NCBI GenBank assembly: GCA_963704295.1
Contig: OY969884.1
Span: forward strand, 310,001 to 374,000
Source of the DNA: JACCVL01 sp963704295
GTDB lineage: Bacteria > Actinomycetota > Actinomycetes > Propionibacteriales > Nocardioidaceae
Reading direction: 5' to 3'
Length of the DNA stretch: 64,000 nucleotides
Part shown: one piece after another, positions 1 through 9,233 of the stretch
Position numbering within the stretch: the stretch's first letter is position 1
Layout: every line of letters starts with the position of its first letter
Notes under the pieces: generated by a model
Told to the model about the DNA's origin: nothing
What the model saw: the letters and a program-made list of their open reading frames with translations, nothing else
Database searches by the model: none
Translations under genes and position numbers: made by a program

Positions 1-372
1 GCCGAGGGCGTGATCCGGTCCGGTGGCGCGGTGATCGGGGTCGCGTCGATCGCGGGCATCGCCGGCAACAACGGCCAGACCAACTACGCCACCTCCAAGG
101 CCGGGGTGATCGGGATGGTCGGGGCGCTCGCGCCGGTGGCGGCCGAGCGTGGGGTGACCGTCAACGCCGTCGCGCCCGGCTTCATCGAGACCGCGATGAC
201 GGCCCGGATGCCGCTGGTCGTCCGCGAGGCCGGCCGCCGGATGAACTCGCTGGCCCAGGGCGGCCTGCCGGTCGACGTCGCCGAGGCGGTGGCCTGGTAC
301 GCCGCGGCCGACTCTGCGGCGGTGACCGGCAACGTCGTGCGGGTGTGCGGGCAGAGCCTGCTCGGGGCCTGA
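1..372 (+). CDS. Short-chain dehydrogenase/reductase, 3-oxoacyl-ACP reductase-like (5' end outside window)
   Basis: C-terminal part of an SDR-family NAD(P)H-dependent reductase. The frame is open from base 1, so the cofactor-binding N-terminus lies upstream of the window. The visible part has the active-site segment: a serine in the strand VIGVASIAG, then NYATSKAG with the YxxxK catalytic pair, followed by VNAVAPGFIETAMT, typical of FabG-like enzymes. It overlaps the MaoC-domain gene (TGATG), so the two are probably translationally coupled. A ketoreductase next to an enoyl hydratase suggests fatty-acid or polyketide-type chain metabolism. The exact substrate cannot be read from the sequence. 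Confidence 0.9.
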   Translation, partial: AEGVIRSGGAVIGVASIAGIAGNNGQTNYATSKAGVIGMVGALAPVAAERGVTVNAVAPGFIETAMTARMPLVVREAGRRMNSLAQGGLPVDVAEAVAWYAAADSAAVTGNVVRVCGQSLLGA

Positions 373-1259
373 TGACCGACTCCGTCACGTACGAGTCCGC
401 GCCGGAGACCCTGTCGCTCTACGCCCGGGCGGTGCTCCCGTCGCTGCCGCTGCTCGGGTCGCTGCCCGGCCTGCGCAAGCAACCCAAGGATGGTCTGCCC
501 GACCTGGAGATCCGGCGGACCGGGGTACGCACCGACACCGATCACCTCGCCGCGTACGCCCGACTGACTGGGCACGCCCTCGCCGACCGGCTACCCGGCC
601 TCTACCCGCACCTCGCGGCCTTCGGCCCCCAGCTGGTGCTGCTCACCGACCGCCGGTTCCCCTTCGCCGCTCTCGGGCTGGTGCACGTCGAGAACACCGT
701 CGTCCAGCACCGCCCACTCGGGGTGGACGAGACGTACGACCTGGTGGTCAGGCCGCAGGGACTGCGCCCGCACCGGAGCGGCCGGCTGGTGGACCTGGTC
801 TCCTCGGCGACGGTCCACGGCGAACCGGTCTGGGAGGAGACCACGACGGTGCTGTCCCGCGGCGGGGGTGACCGGGCGACGCCGGACGACTCGCCGCTGG
901 CCGGCGTGGACCCGCCCCCGGGTGCCGTCCGCTGGCTCGTCCCGGGCGACATCGGGCGTGCCTTCGCAGCCGTGTCCGGTGACCGGAACCCGATCCACCT
1001 GAGCCGGGTCACCGCCCGGGCATTCGGCTTCCCGCGGGCGATCGCGCATGGGATGTGGACAGCCGCGCGGGCCCTGGCCGCGGTGGAGTCCCGGCTGCCG
1101 GACGCCTACCGCTACGAGGTCGCCTTCCGCAAGCCGCTGCTGCTGCCGGCCGAGGTCCGCTTCGGCACCGCGTCCGTCGCCGGCGGCACCCGGCTGCTCG
1201 GCGTCACGGCCTCGGCCGGCGACCGCGTCCACCTGGTCGGCCGGATTACCCCGGCCTGA
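372..1259 (+). CDS. MaoC family dehydratase (hot-dog enoyl hydratase)
   Basis: A 295-aa protein with a C-terminal MaoC/hydratase-2 domain. The signature GDRNPIH, followed by a hydrophobic stretch and AIAHGMW, supplies the catalytic Asp/His pair of R-specific enoyl hydratases. The N-terminal half resembles the degenerate second hot-dog fold of two-domain MaoC proteins. I chose the ATG at 372 because it overlaps the stop of the upstream SDR reductase (TGATG); an upstream in-frame start at 345 would lie inside that gene. Likely role: hydration of 2-enoyl-CoA or -ACP together with the neighbouring reductase. Substrate unknown. Confidence 0.88.
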   Translation: MTDSVTYESAPETLSLYARAVLPSLPLLGSLPGLRKQPKDGLPDLEIRRTGVRTDTDHLAAYARLTGHALADRLPGLYPHLAAFGPQLVLLTDRRFPFAALGLVHVENTVVQHRPLGVDETYDLVVRPQGLRPHRSGRLVDLVSSATVHGEPVWEETTTVLSRGGGDRATPDDSPLAGVDPPPGAVRWLVPGDIGRAFAAVSGDRNPIHLSRVTARAFGFPRAIAHGMWTAARALAAVESRLPDAYRYEVAFRKPLLLPAEVRFGTASVAGGTRLLGVTASAGDRVHLVGRITPA

Positions 1260-1355
1260 CCGCACTGCCCGGGGCGGCTGGGACAGTCGGAGCCTCGGGG
1301 GACGGGTGAGGCACGTAGATCGTCCGGTCGGCCGACTCGCCAATCCCCATAACGC

Positions 1356-1377
1356 TGTGTAATCATCCAACTACACA
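1356..1377. promoter_or_regulatory. Imperfect inverted repeat upstream of the DUF1800/DUF1501 operon
   Basis: TGTGTAAT and ACTACACA form 8-bp arms with seven matching pairs around a 6-bp centre. The dyad lies about 40 bp before the ATG of the DUF1800 gene in the only intergenic space ahead of that operon. It could be an operator, but I do not recognise the cognate regulator. Confidence 0.35.
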
Positions 1378-1414
1378 ACGTCATGTCGGGGGCAGAGTCG
1401 AAACGGGTACGCGG

Positions 1415-2878
1415 ATGGGTCTCACCAGCACCGCCTTTGCCTCAGCCCTGACCACCCCAGCAGTCGCCGAGCGGCACCTGCTGCAGCGGTTCAGCTTCGG
1501 GTGCACCCCCGAACTGGTCGCGGAGATGGCCACCGCAGGCGGCCCGCAGGCATGGTTCGAGGCGCAGCTGCAGCCGGCCACGGTGCCCGACCCGCTCGGC
1601 GACCAGCTGCTGTCCTGGTGGCCGCGGCTCTCGATGACCCCGCGGCAGCTCCAGGCCGGTCACAACGCCGGCACGCTGAGCAGTTTGGACGTGTCGAGCG
1701 ACCTGATCCGCTGGACGCTGATGCGCCGGGCGGTCAGCAAGCGCCAGCTGCTCGAGGTGGTGGCCGGCTTCTGGCTCGACCACCTGCACGTCACCGTGCA
1801 CACCTACGGCACGTGGGCGGTGCGGATGGAGCACGACCTGGCCGTCCGCAAGCACGCGCTCGGCCGGTTCGAGGACATGCTGCTCGAGGTCGTCCTCGGT
1901 CGGTCGATGGGCTGCTACCTGGACAACTCGAAGTCCACCGCCCGCCGGCTGAACGAGAACCTCGGCCGGGAGCTGCTGGAGCTGCACACGGTCGGCCGGG
2001 GAGCGGGCTACACCGAGGCGGACGTCCGGGACGCCGCGCGGGTGCTCACCGGCTACCGGGTGGACCGCGCCGGTACGTGGGATGCCTGGTACGCGCCGGA
2101 GGACCACTCGACCGGACCGGTGCAGGTGCTCGGCTTCAGCCACGCCAACGCTGCGGCGGACGGCCGCCCGGTCGCCGAGGCACTGCTGCGCTATTTGGCC
2201 CAGCACCCGGTGACGGCGCAGCGGATCGCGCTCAAGCTGTGCCGGCGGTTCGTCTCCGACCAGCCCAGCGCGGCGGTGGTCGACGCGGTGGCAGCCGCGT
2301 ACCTGAGCTCGGGCACGTCCATCCCCGCCATGCTGCGAGCGCTGGTCCAGCACCCGGACTTCGAGGCGGCGGTGGACGCAAAGACCCGGACGCCGGTCGA
2401 GGACCTGATCGCCACCTGGCGGGTGCTGGGACTGTCGCCGACCAAGCCGGTCAAGTCCAGCGATTTCGCCCAGGCGTGCACCACGCAGGCCGGCGGCGTG
2501 GGTCAGCGACCGTTCGACTGGCCGCGGCCGGACGGGCCGCCGGACACCGGCGAGGCCTGGTCGTCGGTCAGCCGGGTGCTCGCCTGCTGGGACGTGCACT
2601 ACGCGCTCGCCGCGGGCCACCAGCCGCACACCGGGGCGGTGCGACCTACGCCGCAGTCCTGGTTGCCGCCGCTGCCGGCGACGGTTGCCGAGATCGTCGA
2701 CCACGTCTGCCGCCAGCTGCTCTGCCGACCGGCCGATGCGCGGCTGACGGCGACCGTGTGCCAGCGCATCGGCCTCTCGTCGGGAACCGTCATCCGGGTC
2801 TTCGACGACCTGCGCTCGTGGCGGCTCCCCCGGCTGCTGGCGGCCGTCCTGGACACCCCCGAGCACATGAGCCGCTGA
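1415..2878 (+). CDS. DUF1800 family protein
   Basis: A 487-aa protein matching the DUF1800 family: an N-terminal helical start with AERHLLQRFSFGCTPELV, then WLDHLHVT, then the conserved NENLGRELLELHTVG block and YTEADVRDAARVLTGYR. DUF1800 genes almost always precede a DUF1501 gene, as here with an 11-bp gap, and the pair is thought to act outside the cytoplasm. No experimentally established activity is known to me. The ATG start gives no obvious signal peptide, unlike its partner, so export may occur by hitch-hiking on the Tat-targeted DUF1501 protein (inference). Confidence 0.9.
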   Translation: MGLTSTAFASALTTPAVAERHLLQRFSFGCTPELVAEMATAGGPQAWFEAQLQPATVPDPLGDQLLSWWPRLSMTPRQLQAGHNAGTLSSLDVSSDLIRWTLMRRAVSKRQLLEVVAGFWLDHLHVTVHTYGTWAVRMEHDLAVRKHALGRFEDMLLEVVLGRSMGCYLDNSKSTARRLNENLGRELLELHTVGRGAGYTEADVRDAARVLTGYRVDRAGTWDAWYAPEDHSTGPVQVLGFSHANAAADGRPVAEALLRYLAQHPVTAQRIALKLCRRFVSDQPSAAVVDAVAAAYLSSGTSIPAMLRALVQHPDFEAAVDAKTRTPVEDLIATWRVLGLSPTKPVKSSDFAQACTTQAGGVGQRPFDWPRPDGPPDTGEAWSSVSRVLACWDVHYALAAGHQPHTGAVRPTPQSWLPPLPATVAEIVDHVCRQLLCRPADARLTATVCQRIGLSSGTVIRVFDDLRSWRLPRLLAAVLDTPEHMSR

Positions 2879-2889
2879 GGAGCCCTGCG

Positions 2890-4158
2890 ATGTCCGACTT
2901 CCCCTCCCCGTCCGACGGCTCCTGCGGGTGCCCGGACTTCCAGGTCTCGCGCCGCAACCTGCTCCGCGGAGCCGCCGCCTTCACCGGCGCTGTCGTCACC
3001 ACCAGCCTGGTCGGCGACGTCTTCACCCAGACCGCGTACGGCAACGTCTCCGGCGGCAACGTGCTGGTGGTGGTCAGCCTTCGTGGCGGCGCCGACGGGC
3101 TGTCGCTGGTGGTGCCGCACGGCGACCCCGCGTACGCCTCGGCTCGGCCGACCATCGGCGTCCCGACCGGCTCGCTGCTCGCCAAGGACCCGACATTCGG
3201 TCTGCACCCGGCGTTCCAGCCGCTGCTGCCGATGTGGAACGCCGGCAAGTTCGGCGCCGTGCACGCGGTCGGGATGCCGCAGCCGAACCGCAGCCACTTC
3301 GCAGCCATGGAGGAGGTCGAGGACGCCGACCCGGGCAGCCCGGAGCGGCGGGGCTGGATCAACCGGATGGTCGGGCTGATGGGCGCGCCGGACCCGGTAC
3401 GCGGGATGCAGCTCGGCAACGGGATCGTCCCGACCGCGCTGTACGGAGAGCAGCCGACGGTGGCGCTGCGCAACTTCAGGGACGTCAAGCTGCCGGCGGC
3501 CACCGGCTCGTGGGCGGTCCCGACCCGGCAGTCGCTGACGACGGCCTGGGACGGCGTGAACACGCCTCTGGGCAGCGGCGCCCGCTCCGCGCTCGAGGTG
3601 ACCCAGCGGCTCGCCGGGCTCTACGGCAGCGCACCGACGGCCAACGGCGCCGTCTACCCGACGACCTCGCTCGGCGACGCGCTCCGTGAGACGGCGCGGA
3701 CCGTCCGGGCCGATGTCGGGGCCCGGGTGATAGCCGTCGACTGCGGCGCATGGGACCACCACACCGGACAGGGCACGATCTCGGCCGGCCAGCTCAAGAC
3801 GAACGCGGTCGACCTGGCCAAGTCGCTGGCGGCGTTCTTCACCGACCTCGGCACCGCCGGAGACCGGGTCACGGTGCTCACGATCAGCGAGTTCGGCCGC
3901 CGGGTTCGCGAGAACGGGGGCAACGGGACCGACCACGGCTACGGCAACTGCATGCTGGCCCTCGGCGCCGGTGTCCGCGGTGGCCGCTACCTCGCGAAGT
4001 GGCCCGGCCTGGCCGACGGCAACCTCGTCCAGGGTGACCTCGCCGTGACGACCGACTACCGCTCGGTCCTCGCCGAGGCGGTCGCCGCGCGGTTCCCGGA
4101 GGTGAGCGTGCCGCAGGTGTTCCCGGGCTTCGCTGCTGCGGCCGTCGGGTTGTTCTGA
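2890..4158 (+). CDS. DUF1501 family protein, Tat-exported
   Basis: A 422-aa protein. The start ATG at 2890 follows the DUF1800 stop by 11 bp. It has a twin-arginine signal peptide: SRRNLLRGAAAF, then a hydrophobic run to about residue 45, so the folded protein is probably exported by Tat. The body is DUF1501, with LVVVSLRGGADGLSLVVP near the N-terminus, NRSHFAAMEE, DCGAWDHHTGQG and a C-terminal TISEFGRRVRENGGNGTDHG block. The family is distantly related to the alkaline phosphatase/sulfatase superfamily and these His/Asp residues probably bind metal. The frame is open far upstream, but that is a shadow of the DUF1800 gene. Confidence 0.9.
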   Translation: MSDFPSPSDGSCGCPDFQVSRRNLLRGAAAFTGAVVTTSLVGDVFTQTAYGNVSGGNVLVVVSLRGGADGLSLVVPHGDPAYASARPTIGVPTGSLLAKDPTFGLHPAFQPLLPMWNAGKFGAVHAVGMPQPNRSHFAAMEEVEDADPGSPERRGWINRMVGLMGAPDPVRGMQLGNGIVPTALYGEQPTVALRNFRDVKLPAATGSWAVPTRQSLTTAWDGVNTPLGSGARSALEVTQRLAGLYGSAPTANGAVYPTTSLGDALRETARTVRADVGARVIAVDCGAWDHHTGQGTISAGQLKTNAVDLAKSLAAFFTDLGTAGDRVTVLTISEFGRRVRENGGNGTDHGYGNCMLALGAGVRGGRYLAKWPGLADGNLVQGDLAVTTDYRSVLAEAVAARFPEVSVPQVFPGFAAAAVGLF

Positions 4159-4303
4159 GCGCGACGCACGAACCGAGGCGCTCGGCGCGACCTCGAACCG
4201 GCGCACTGTGGCCCGAATCCCGGCCGCGATGTCCAGGTGCGCTGTGCGGCGCATCCCCAGGCAATGGACACGGGCTGACGGGTGTCGGTGCCGGCGCCTA
4301 GAA

Positions 4304-4319
4304 TCGAACGTATGTTCGA
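4304..4319. promoter_or_regulatory. LexA SOS box overlapping the start of the DUF222-HNH gene
   Basis: TCGAACGTATGTTCGA is a perfect match to the actinobacterial SOS box TCGAAC-N4-GTTCGA. The start ATG at 4312 lies inside the box, so LexA binding would cover the transcription or translation start. SOS boxes are known upstream of 13E12 (DUF222) genes in M. tuberculosis. The predicted effect is DNA-damage induction of this gene. Confidence 0.8.
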
Positions 4320-5784
4320 GGTCGTGATGCCAGGGGAGAGCCCGAAGATGTGGCCGCCCGAGCCCTCGGACGGCTACGCGCGGATCGACGAGATCGCGGC
4401 GCTCGAGCGTCGGATCGCCCGCTTGCAGGCCGAGCAGGCCGAGCACATCGCCGCACACGCGGCCGAGACCGCCGGATCGGGCGCCACCGGCGGCGGGCGA
4501 GGGGTCGCCGCCGAGGTCGCGCTCGCCCGAGGTGTCTCGACCACCACCGCCGAGCACCAGCTGGCGGCGGCGCAGACCCTGGTGGACGAGCTGCCGCTGC
4601 TGTTCGAGCTGATGCACCGAGGCGAGATCTCCTGGGCCGGTGGTCGGGCCGTCGTCAGGGAGACGCACGGCGTCGAGCCCGAGGTGCGACGCGAGATCGA
4701 CCGCCGGCTGGCGGCGGCGGTCGAGCGATCGGCGGCGGAGCTGGCGCCCGCCAGCTGGGTCGGTCCGCGGGAGGGTCTGCCGCCTCTGGCGGACGATCAA
4801 CCACCCGACGGGACCCCCGTGACATACCTGCGCACGCTGACCGAGGTCGTGCGCGGACAGGTCCGCTGCGTGGTCCTGCCGGACGTGCGCCCGCGGGCGG
4901 CCACCGTCAGCCGGCTGGCCGCCGCCGCGCGACGACTCGTCCTGCTGCTCGACGCCCAAGCGGCGGGGAAGCGGGCCGAGCGTGCGCGCGCCGACCGTTC
5001 CGTGCAGCTGGCACCGACCGGTGACAGCCGCGACGGCGCTGCTTCGCTGGTCGCTCTGCTGCCGGTCGAGCAGGCCGCCGCTTGCTGGCATGCCCTCGAC
5101 CACCACGCCCGGGCCCGTCGTGCCGACGGAGACGAGCGCAGTATCGGTCAGCTCATGGCCGACACGCTGGTCGAGCGAGTGACCGGCACCGCCGCGCCGG
5201 TCGGGCCGCTGCCGCCGGCCGCGCAGATCGGGCTCCTGCTCAAGGCGACCACGTTGGCCGGCGAGGATGACCACCCCGCACACCTGCGCGGGGTGGGGCC
5301 GATCCCGGCCAGCGTCGCTCGCGGGCTCTGCTCGACGGTCGGCTCCACCCTCCGCCGCGTGATCGTCGACGACGACGGGCGCGTGCTCACCATCGACCGC
5401 ACGTCGCGCCCGGCGGGCGACCGGAGCGGGTTCGACCGCTGGCTGCTCCGGCCGGCCGACCCCTCCGTGGCTGCGACGGAGACCACGGACCGGTTCTTCA
5501 CCGGTCCGCTGCGCACCCTGGTCGGCTGGCGGGACGGGACCTGCCGGATGCCGGTCTGCGACAGCCGGGCCGCCGACGTCGACCACATCCGCCCACACGC
5601 GGCCGGCGGCCCGACCGGAGCGCGGAACGGACAGGCGCTGTCGGTCCGCTGTCACCACCTCCGCGACCTGCCCGGCTGGCGGGTTGAGGGCGAGGCCTCC
5701 CGGGTGGTGTGGACGACCCCGACCGGTCACCGGTACGAGTCCCGGCCGCCACCCGCCCTGGGCTGGGCCAGCGAACCGCCCTAG
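4312..5784 (+). CDS. DUF222/HNH endonuclease (13E12 repeat family)
   Basis: A 490-aa protein with an N-terminal coiled-coil/DUF222 helical region (about residues 15-330) and a C-terminal HNH nuclease motif: CRMPVC, then ADVDHIRPHAAGG, then NGQALSVRCHHLRD. This is the 13E12 family, present in many copies in mycobacteria and relatives. Its biological role is unsettled; proposed roles include mobile DNA or DNA-damage response. I preferred ATG 4312 to GTG 4282 because it sits within the SOS box, the arrangement seen in mycobacterial homologues, while the upstream 10 residues add nothing conserved. Regulation by LexA is therefore likely. The gene is full length with both domains intact. Confidence 0.88.
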   Translation: MFEVVMPGESPKMWPPEPSDGYARIDEIAALERRIARLQAEQAEHIAAHAAETAGSGATGGGRGVAAEVALARGVSTTTAEHQLAAAQTLVDELPLLFELMHRGEISWAGGRAVVRETHGVEPEVRREIDRRLAAAVERSAAELAPASWVGPREGLPPLADDQPPDGTPVTYLRTLTEVVRGQVRCVVLPDVRPRAATVSRLAAAARRLVLLLDAQAAGKRAERARADRSVQLAPTGDSRDGAASLVALLPVEQAAACWHALDHHARARRADGDERSIGQLMADTLVERVTGTAAPVGPLPPAAQIGLLLKATTLAGEDDHPAHLRGVGPIPASVARGLCSTVGSTLRRVIVDDDGRVLTIDRTSRPAGDRSGFDRWLLRPADPSVAATETTDRFFTGPLRTLVGWRDGTCRMPVCDSRAADVDHIRPHAAGGPTGARNGQALSVRCHHLRDLPGWRVEGEASRVVWTTPTGHRYESRPPPALGWASEPP

Positions 5785-5853
5785 TCCGTGAATCGTCCGG
5801 GCCGCACCGGCAGCCTCCGCCGAGAACGGATCGGACCCGGGCAGACTGGACGG

Positions 5854-6930
5854 ATGAGCTTCGACGACTCCGAGCGCGCCCCGACGTTCGGGGGGCAGCA
5901 GCCCGACCGGCCGCGGACGAAGCGCAGGGGCTTCCTTCGCCGGCACCCGGTGCTGGTGTCGCTGCTCGGTCTGTTCGGACTGCTCGTCGCCGCCGTCCTG
6001 GCGTTCGCGGTCTACCTCAACGCCCAGCTGGGCGACATCGAGACCTTCGACACCGAGGCGCTGCCGGCCGACAGTCGTCCCGCACGGGTGCAGGGGGACT
6101 CGGTGAACATCCTGCTCGCAGGCGTCGACAAGGGGGACGGACGCAGCATCGCGGAGATCGCCGAGGGCGGCTGGGACGCCGGCGTGCTGCGCACCGACAC
6201 GATCATGGTCCTGCACGTGACGGCGGACCGGCAGCGCGCGTACCTGCTATCGATCCCCCGCGACGCCTACGTGCGGCTCTACGACGAGGTCGGCGAGCCG
6301 GCGGAGATGAACAAGATCAACGCCGCGTTCTCGCTGTACGGCCCGACCGCCTACCTCGCCACGGTGGAGAACCTCACCCAGCTCCGGATGGACCACCTCG
6401 CGGTGGTCGACTGGGACGGCTTCGAAGACATCACCAACGCGCTCGGCGGGGTGCAGCTCTCGGTCCCGGGCGAGGGTGTCAAGCAGCTGGACGGCGAGGA
6501 GTCGTTGAAGTACGTCCGCACCCGCTACGGGCTGCCGGGCGGTGACTTCGACCGCATCGACCGGCAACAGAACTTCCTTCGCGCGATGCTGGGCAAGATG
6601 CTCAGCAGGGGCACGCTGACCAACCCGTTCACGCTGACCTCGACGCTGCAGGCCGTCGTTAGCAACCTGACGGTGGACGAGTCCTTCGACACCGGTGAGA
6701 TCCGCAGGCTGGCCCTGTCCCTGCGCGGGGTGCGCACCAGCGACATGACCTTCCTGACCGCCCCCTTCGGCAGCTTCGACACCACCGACTCCGGCGCGAG
6801 CATCGTCCGGCTGGACGAGCAACAGGCCAGCGAGCTCTGGGCGGCGACGGCGGAGGACCGGATCGACGAGTACCTCGAGACCTACGGCTCCGAGTCCGAG
6901 CAGCTGCCGAAGCCGGGCGACGTCAACTGA
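5854..6930 (+). CDS. LytR-CpsA-Psr (LCP) family cell-wall ligase
   Basis: A 358-aa protein with a cytoplasmic tail rich in charged residues, one transmembrane helix (about 30-52, HPVLVSLLGLFGLL onwards) and an extracytoplasmic LCP domain. Family landmarks are NILLAGVDKG, the RTDTIMVLHV strand, YLLSIPRDAYV with its key Arg-Asp, INAAFSLYGP and the later LKYVRTRYG and GGDFDRIDRQQ arginines that contact the pyrophosphate of polyprenyl-linked donors. LCP enzymes attach glycopolymers to peptidoglycan at the outer membrane face. I chose ATG 5854; an in-frame ATG at 5788 would add a non-conserved Arg-rich leader. It is a single-gene unit, with the M23 gene convergent downstream. Confidence 0.9.
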   Translation: MSFDDSERAPTFGGQQPDRPRTKRRGFLRRHPVLVSLLGLFGLLVAAVLAFAVYLNAQLGDIETFDTEALPADSRPARVQGDSVNILLAGVDKGDGRSIAEIAEGGWDAGVLRTDTIMVLHVTADRQRAYLLSIPRDAYVRLYDEVGEPAEMNKINAAFSLYGPTAYLATVENLTQLRMDHLAVVDWDGFEDITNALGGVQLSVPGEGVKQLDGEESLKYVRTRYGLPGGDFDRIDRQQNFLRAMLGKMLSRGTLTNPFTLTSTLQAVVSNLTVDESFDTGEIRRLALSLRGVRTSDMTFLTAPFGSFDTTDSGASIVRLDEQQASELWAATAEDRIDEYLETYGSESEQLPKPGDVN

Positions 6931-6940
6931 CCTGCTCGAC

Positions 6941-8129
6941 TCAGCGGCGCTGGTTCCCGAAGGTCACCCGCGTCGTCTTGCTGCCGGCCTGCTGAATGAA
7001 GGTGGCGTTGCCCGGACCCCAGGTGCCGAGCGTGGTGCTGCCGGGGTTTCGCCGTCCCAGTCCCCCGGCACCGGCAGCGTCCCGGTGCTGCCGAAGGACT
7101 CGGTGGTGACCCGCCCGGTCTTGGTCGACCGCAGCGACCAGGTGCCGGTGCGCACGTTGAACGCGCCCACGTCACCCCGCCCGTCACCGTCCCAGTCACC
7201 GGTCACCGGGACCGCGGCGGCGCGCCGAACGGAAGCAGGGTGCCTGACCGGCCGCGTCCCGGAGCCGGACCGGACTTGCGCGGCCGGAAGACGCCGACGT
7301 CCGTCGTGCCGTCGCCGTTCCAGTCGCCGGTGATCGGCAGGTCGCGCCGCGACCCGAACCGAATGCTGGTGGTCTTTCCGGCCGGCCCGCGGAGCACGAA
7401 GGTGCGCTTATGGCGCTTCCAGACCCCGACGTCGGTCTGGCCGTCGCCGTTCCAGTCCCCGGTCACCGGCCGGTCCATCGCCCCACCCAGCCGGATCTCG
7501 GTCACCTTGCCCGCGGGCTGGCGCAGCCGGAACAGGCCGCCGTTCGGCTTCGGTCGGAACACGCCGACGTCGGTGCGGCGGTCACCGTTCCAGTCCCCGC
7601 TGATCGGCACGTCCCCGCAGTTGTAGCTGGTGATGGTGCTGTCGTAGTCCAGCGCGGTGCCGTGGAACACCGCGTGCTGGTCGACCCGGTTGAGCCGCTC
7701 CTCGAAGTGCAGGTGCGGGCCGGTCGACCCGCCGCTGGTCCCGAGCAGCCCGATGAACTGGCCCTGGTCCAGCCACTGCCCTTCGACCACCCACTGGGCG
7801 TCCAGGTGTGCGTACAGCGTCGTCCAGTTCTGTCCGTGGTCGACGACGACGTACTTGCCGTACGAGCTGCTGCCGAGGTCCACGACGTCGGTGACAACCC
7901 CCGGCGCGCTCATCAGCACCGGCGCGCGGTAGTCGTCGTCGGCGTTGAAGTCGACCGAGTAGTAGCTCGGGCTGTGCCCGGACCGGGTGCTGGCGTACCA
8001 GCGCTGGCCGCAGCCGAAGGGAGCCTCGAAGTCCGGCTCCCACACCGCGGCCAGCGCGGGCGAGAAGGTGCTGGAGGCGAGGACGAGCGCGACGGTGGTG
8101 GCGACGGTGCGTACGGCAGCGGGGAGCAT
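6941..8129 (-). pseudogene. Secreted M23 peptidase with C-terminal FG-GAP-like repeats, disrupted by frameshifts
   Basis: The N-terminal frame (8129 down to 7203) encodes a signal peptide (about 1-27) and an M23 endopeptidase domain: GHSPSYYSVDF with candidate ligands H52 and D60, VVDHGQNWTTLYAHLD, then GPHLHFEERL (H139, H141). It then runs through repeats of the type GDWNGDGxTDVGVF. The repeats continue after 7203 only in other frames: VTGDWDGDGRGDVGAF (from about 7206) and, after a second shift near 7045, GSTTLGTWGPGNATF to the stop at 6941. Restoring one base near 7213 and one near 7045 gives a continuous chain of about five repeats. A further pair of compensating shifts (7230-7275) is likely, since LRDAAGQ appears in a third frame. 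Probable role if intact: a cell-wall hydrolase with a surface-binding propeller-like tail. A ribosome-binding sequence GAAAGGG precedes the ATG. Confidence 0.75.
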
Positions 8130-8250
8130 GGGACCGACCCTTTCCGGCCGGACCGCTCGTCCACGTGTGCCTCACGTGTCACTCGGGTCACAGCACGGTG
8201 ACGCAATGTAGTCAAGGGACCACGCGGTGACTACCCCTAGGCTCCGGGGC

Positions 8251-9233
8251 ATGGACCTCTTGGTGATCGGCGGCACCCGTTTCGTCGGTCGGCACCTCGT
8301 CCGGTCGGCCATCGCGGCGGGCACACGGTGACACTGCTGCACCGCGGCGGCGCCGACGAGCCGTTCCCCGAGGTCGAGCACCTGCACGCCGACCGGGACG
8401 CCGACCTGTCGGTGCTGCGCGGCCGGCGCTTCGACGCGACCGCCGACGTCTGCGGCTACTGGCCCCGCCAGGTCCGCTCGCTCGCCGAGGCGCTGGACGG
8501 CCGCGGCGGCCAGCACCTGTTCGTGTCGTCGGTCTCCGCCTACGCCGACCCGCCCCGGCCGGGCGGGGACGAGGACATCCCGCTGGCCGAGCTGGACGCC
8601 GACGACCCGGACGCGGTGCCGATGACCGACCAGACGTACGGCGGTCTCAAGGTCGCCTGCGAACGCACCGCCGCAACGCTGCACGACCGGCTGACGGTGG
8701 TGCGGCCGACCTACGTGGTCGGCCCGTACGACACGACGGACCGGTTCTGCTGGTGGCTGGACCGGATCAGCCGGGGCGGCACGGTGCTGGCGCCCGGCCC
8801 GCTGGACGCGCCGGTGCAGCTCGTCGACGGCGTGGACATGGGCGAGTGGATGGTCCGGCTGCTGGAGGACGGGGTCACGGGGGCACTGCACGCCTGCTCG
8901 ACCGACCCCGGCTTCACCTTCGGCGACATGCTGGCCGGGATGGCGACCGCCGTCGGCCCCGCCGACACCGAGCTGCGCGAGGTCGACGGCGGCTGGCTGC
9001 GGGACCAGGGCGTCGACGGCAGCCAGCTGCCGCTGTGGAGCGAGGGGGCGCACGAGCAGGTGATGGCGCTCGACCCCGGCCGGGCGCGGGCGACCGGGCT
9101 GCGCGCCCGGGCCTTCCCCGAGACCGTGCTGGACACCTGGCGCTGGATGCGGGACGGCGGGACCTTCCGCACCGGCGAGGTCGGCCTCACCGACGAGCGG
9201 GCGGCCGAGCTGCTCAGCCGCGCACCTGCCTGA
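8251..9233 (+). pseudogene. NAD-dependent epimerase/dehydratase, frameshifted near the N-terminus
   Basis: The Rossmann start MDLLVIGGTRFVGRHLV is encoded from ATG 8251, preceded by TAGGCT 7 nt upstream (leaderless-type promoter). That frame stops after 26 codons, just where AGHTVTLLHRGG would be expected. The rest of the protein continues from about 8322 in the -1 frame: VTLLHRGGADEPFPEVEHLHADR, then FVSSVSAYAD and the YGGLKVACE (YxxxK) catalytic segment, to the stop at 9231-9233. One missing G in GCGGCGGGCACAC (about 8314-8326) explains the break. The protein belongs to the extended SDR family; its substrate is unknown. The 3' end overlaps the convergent tesB by 20 bp. Either a sequencing deletion or a recent null allele. 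Confidence 0.8.
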
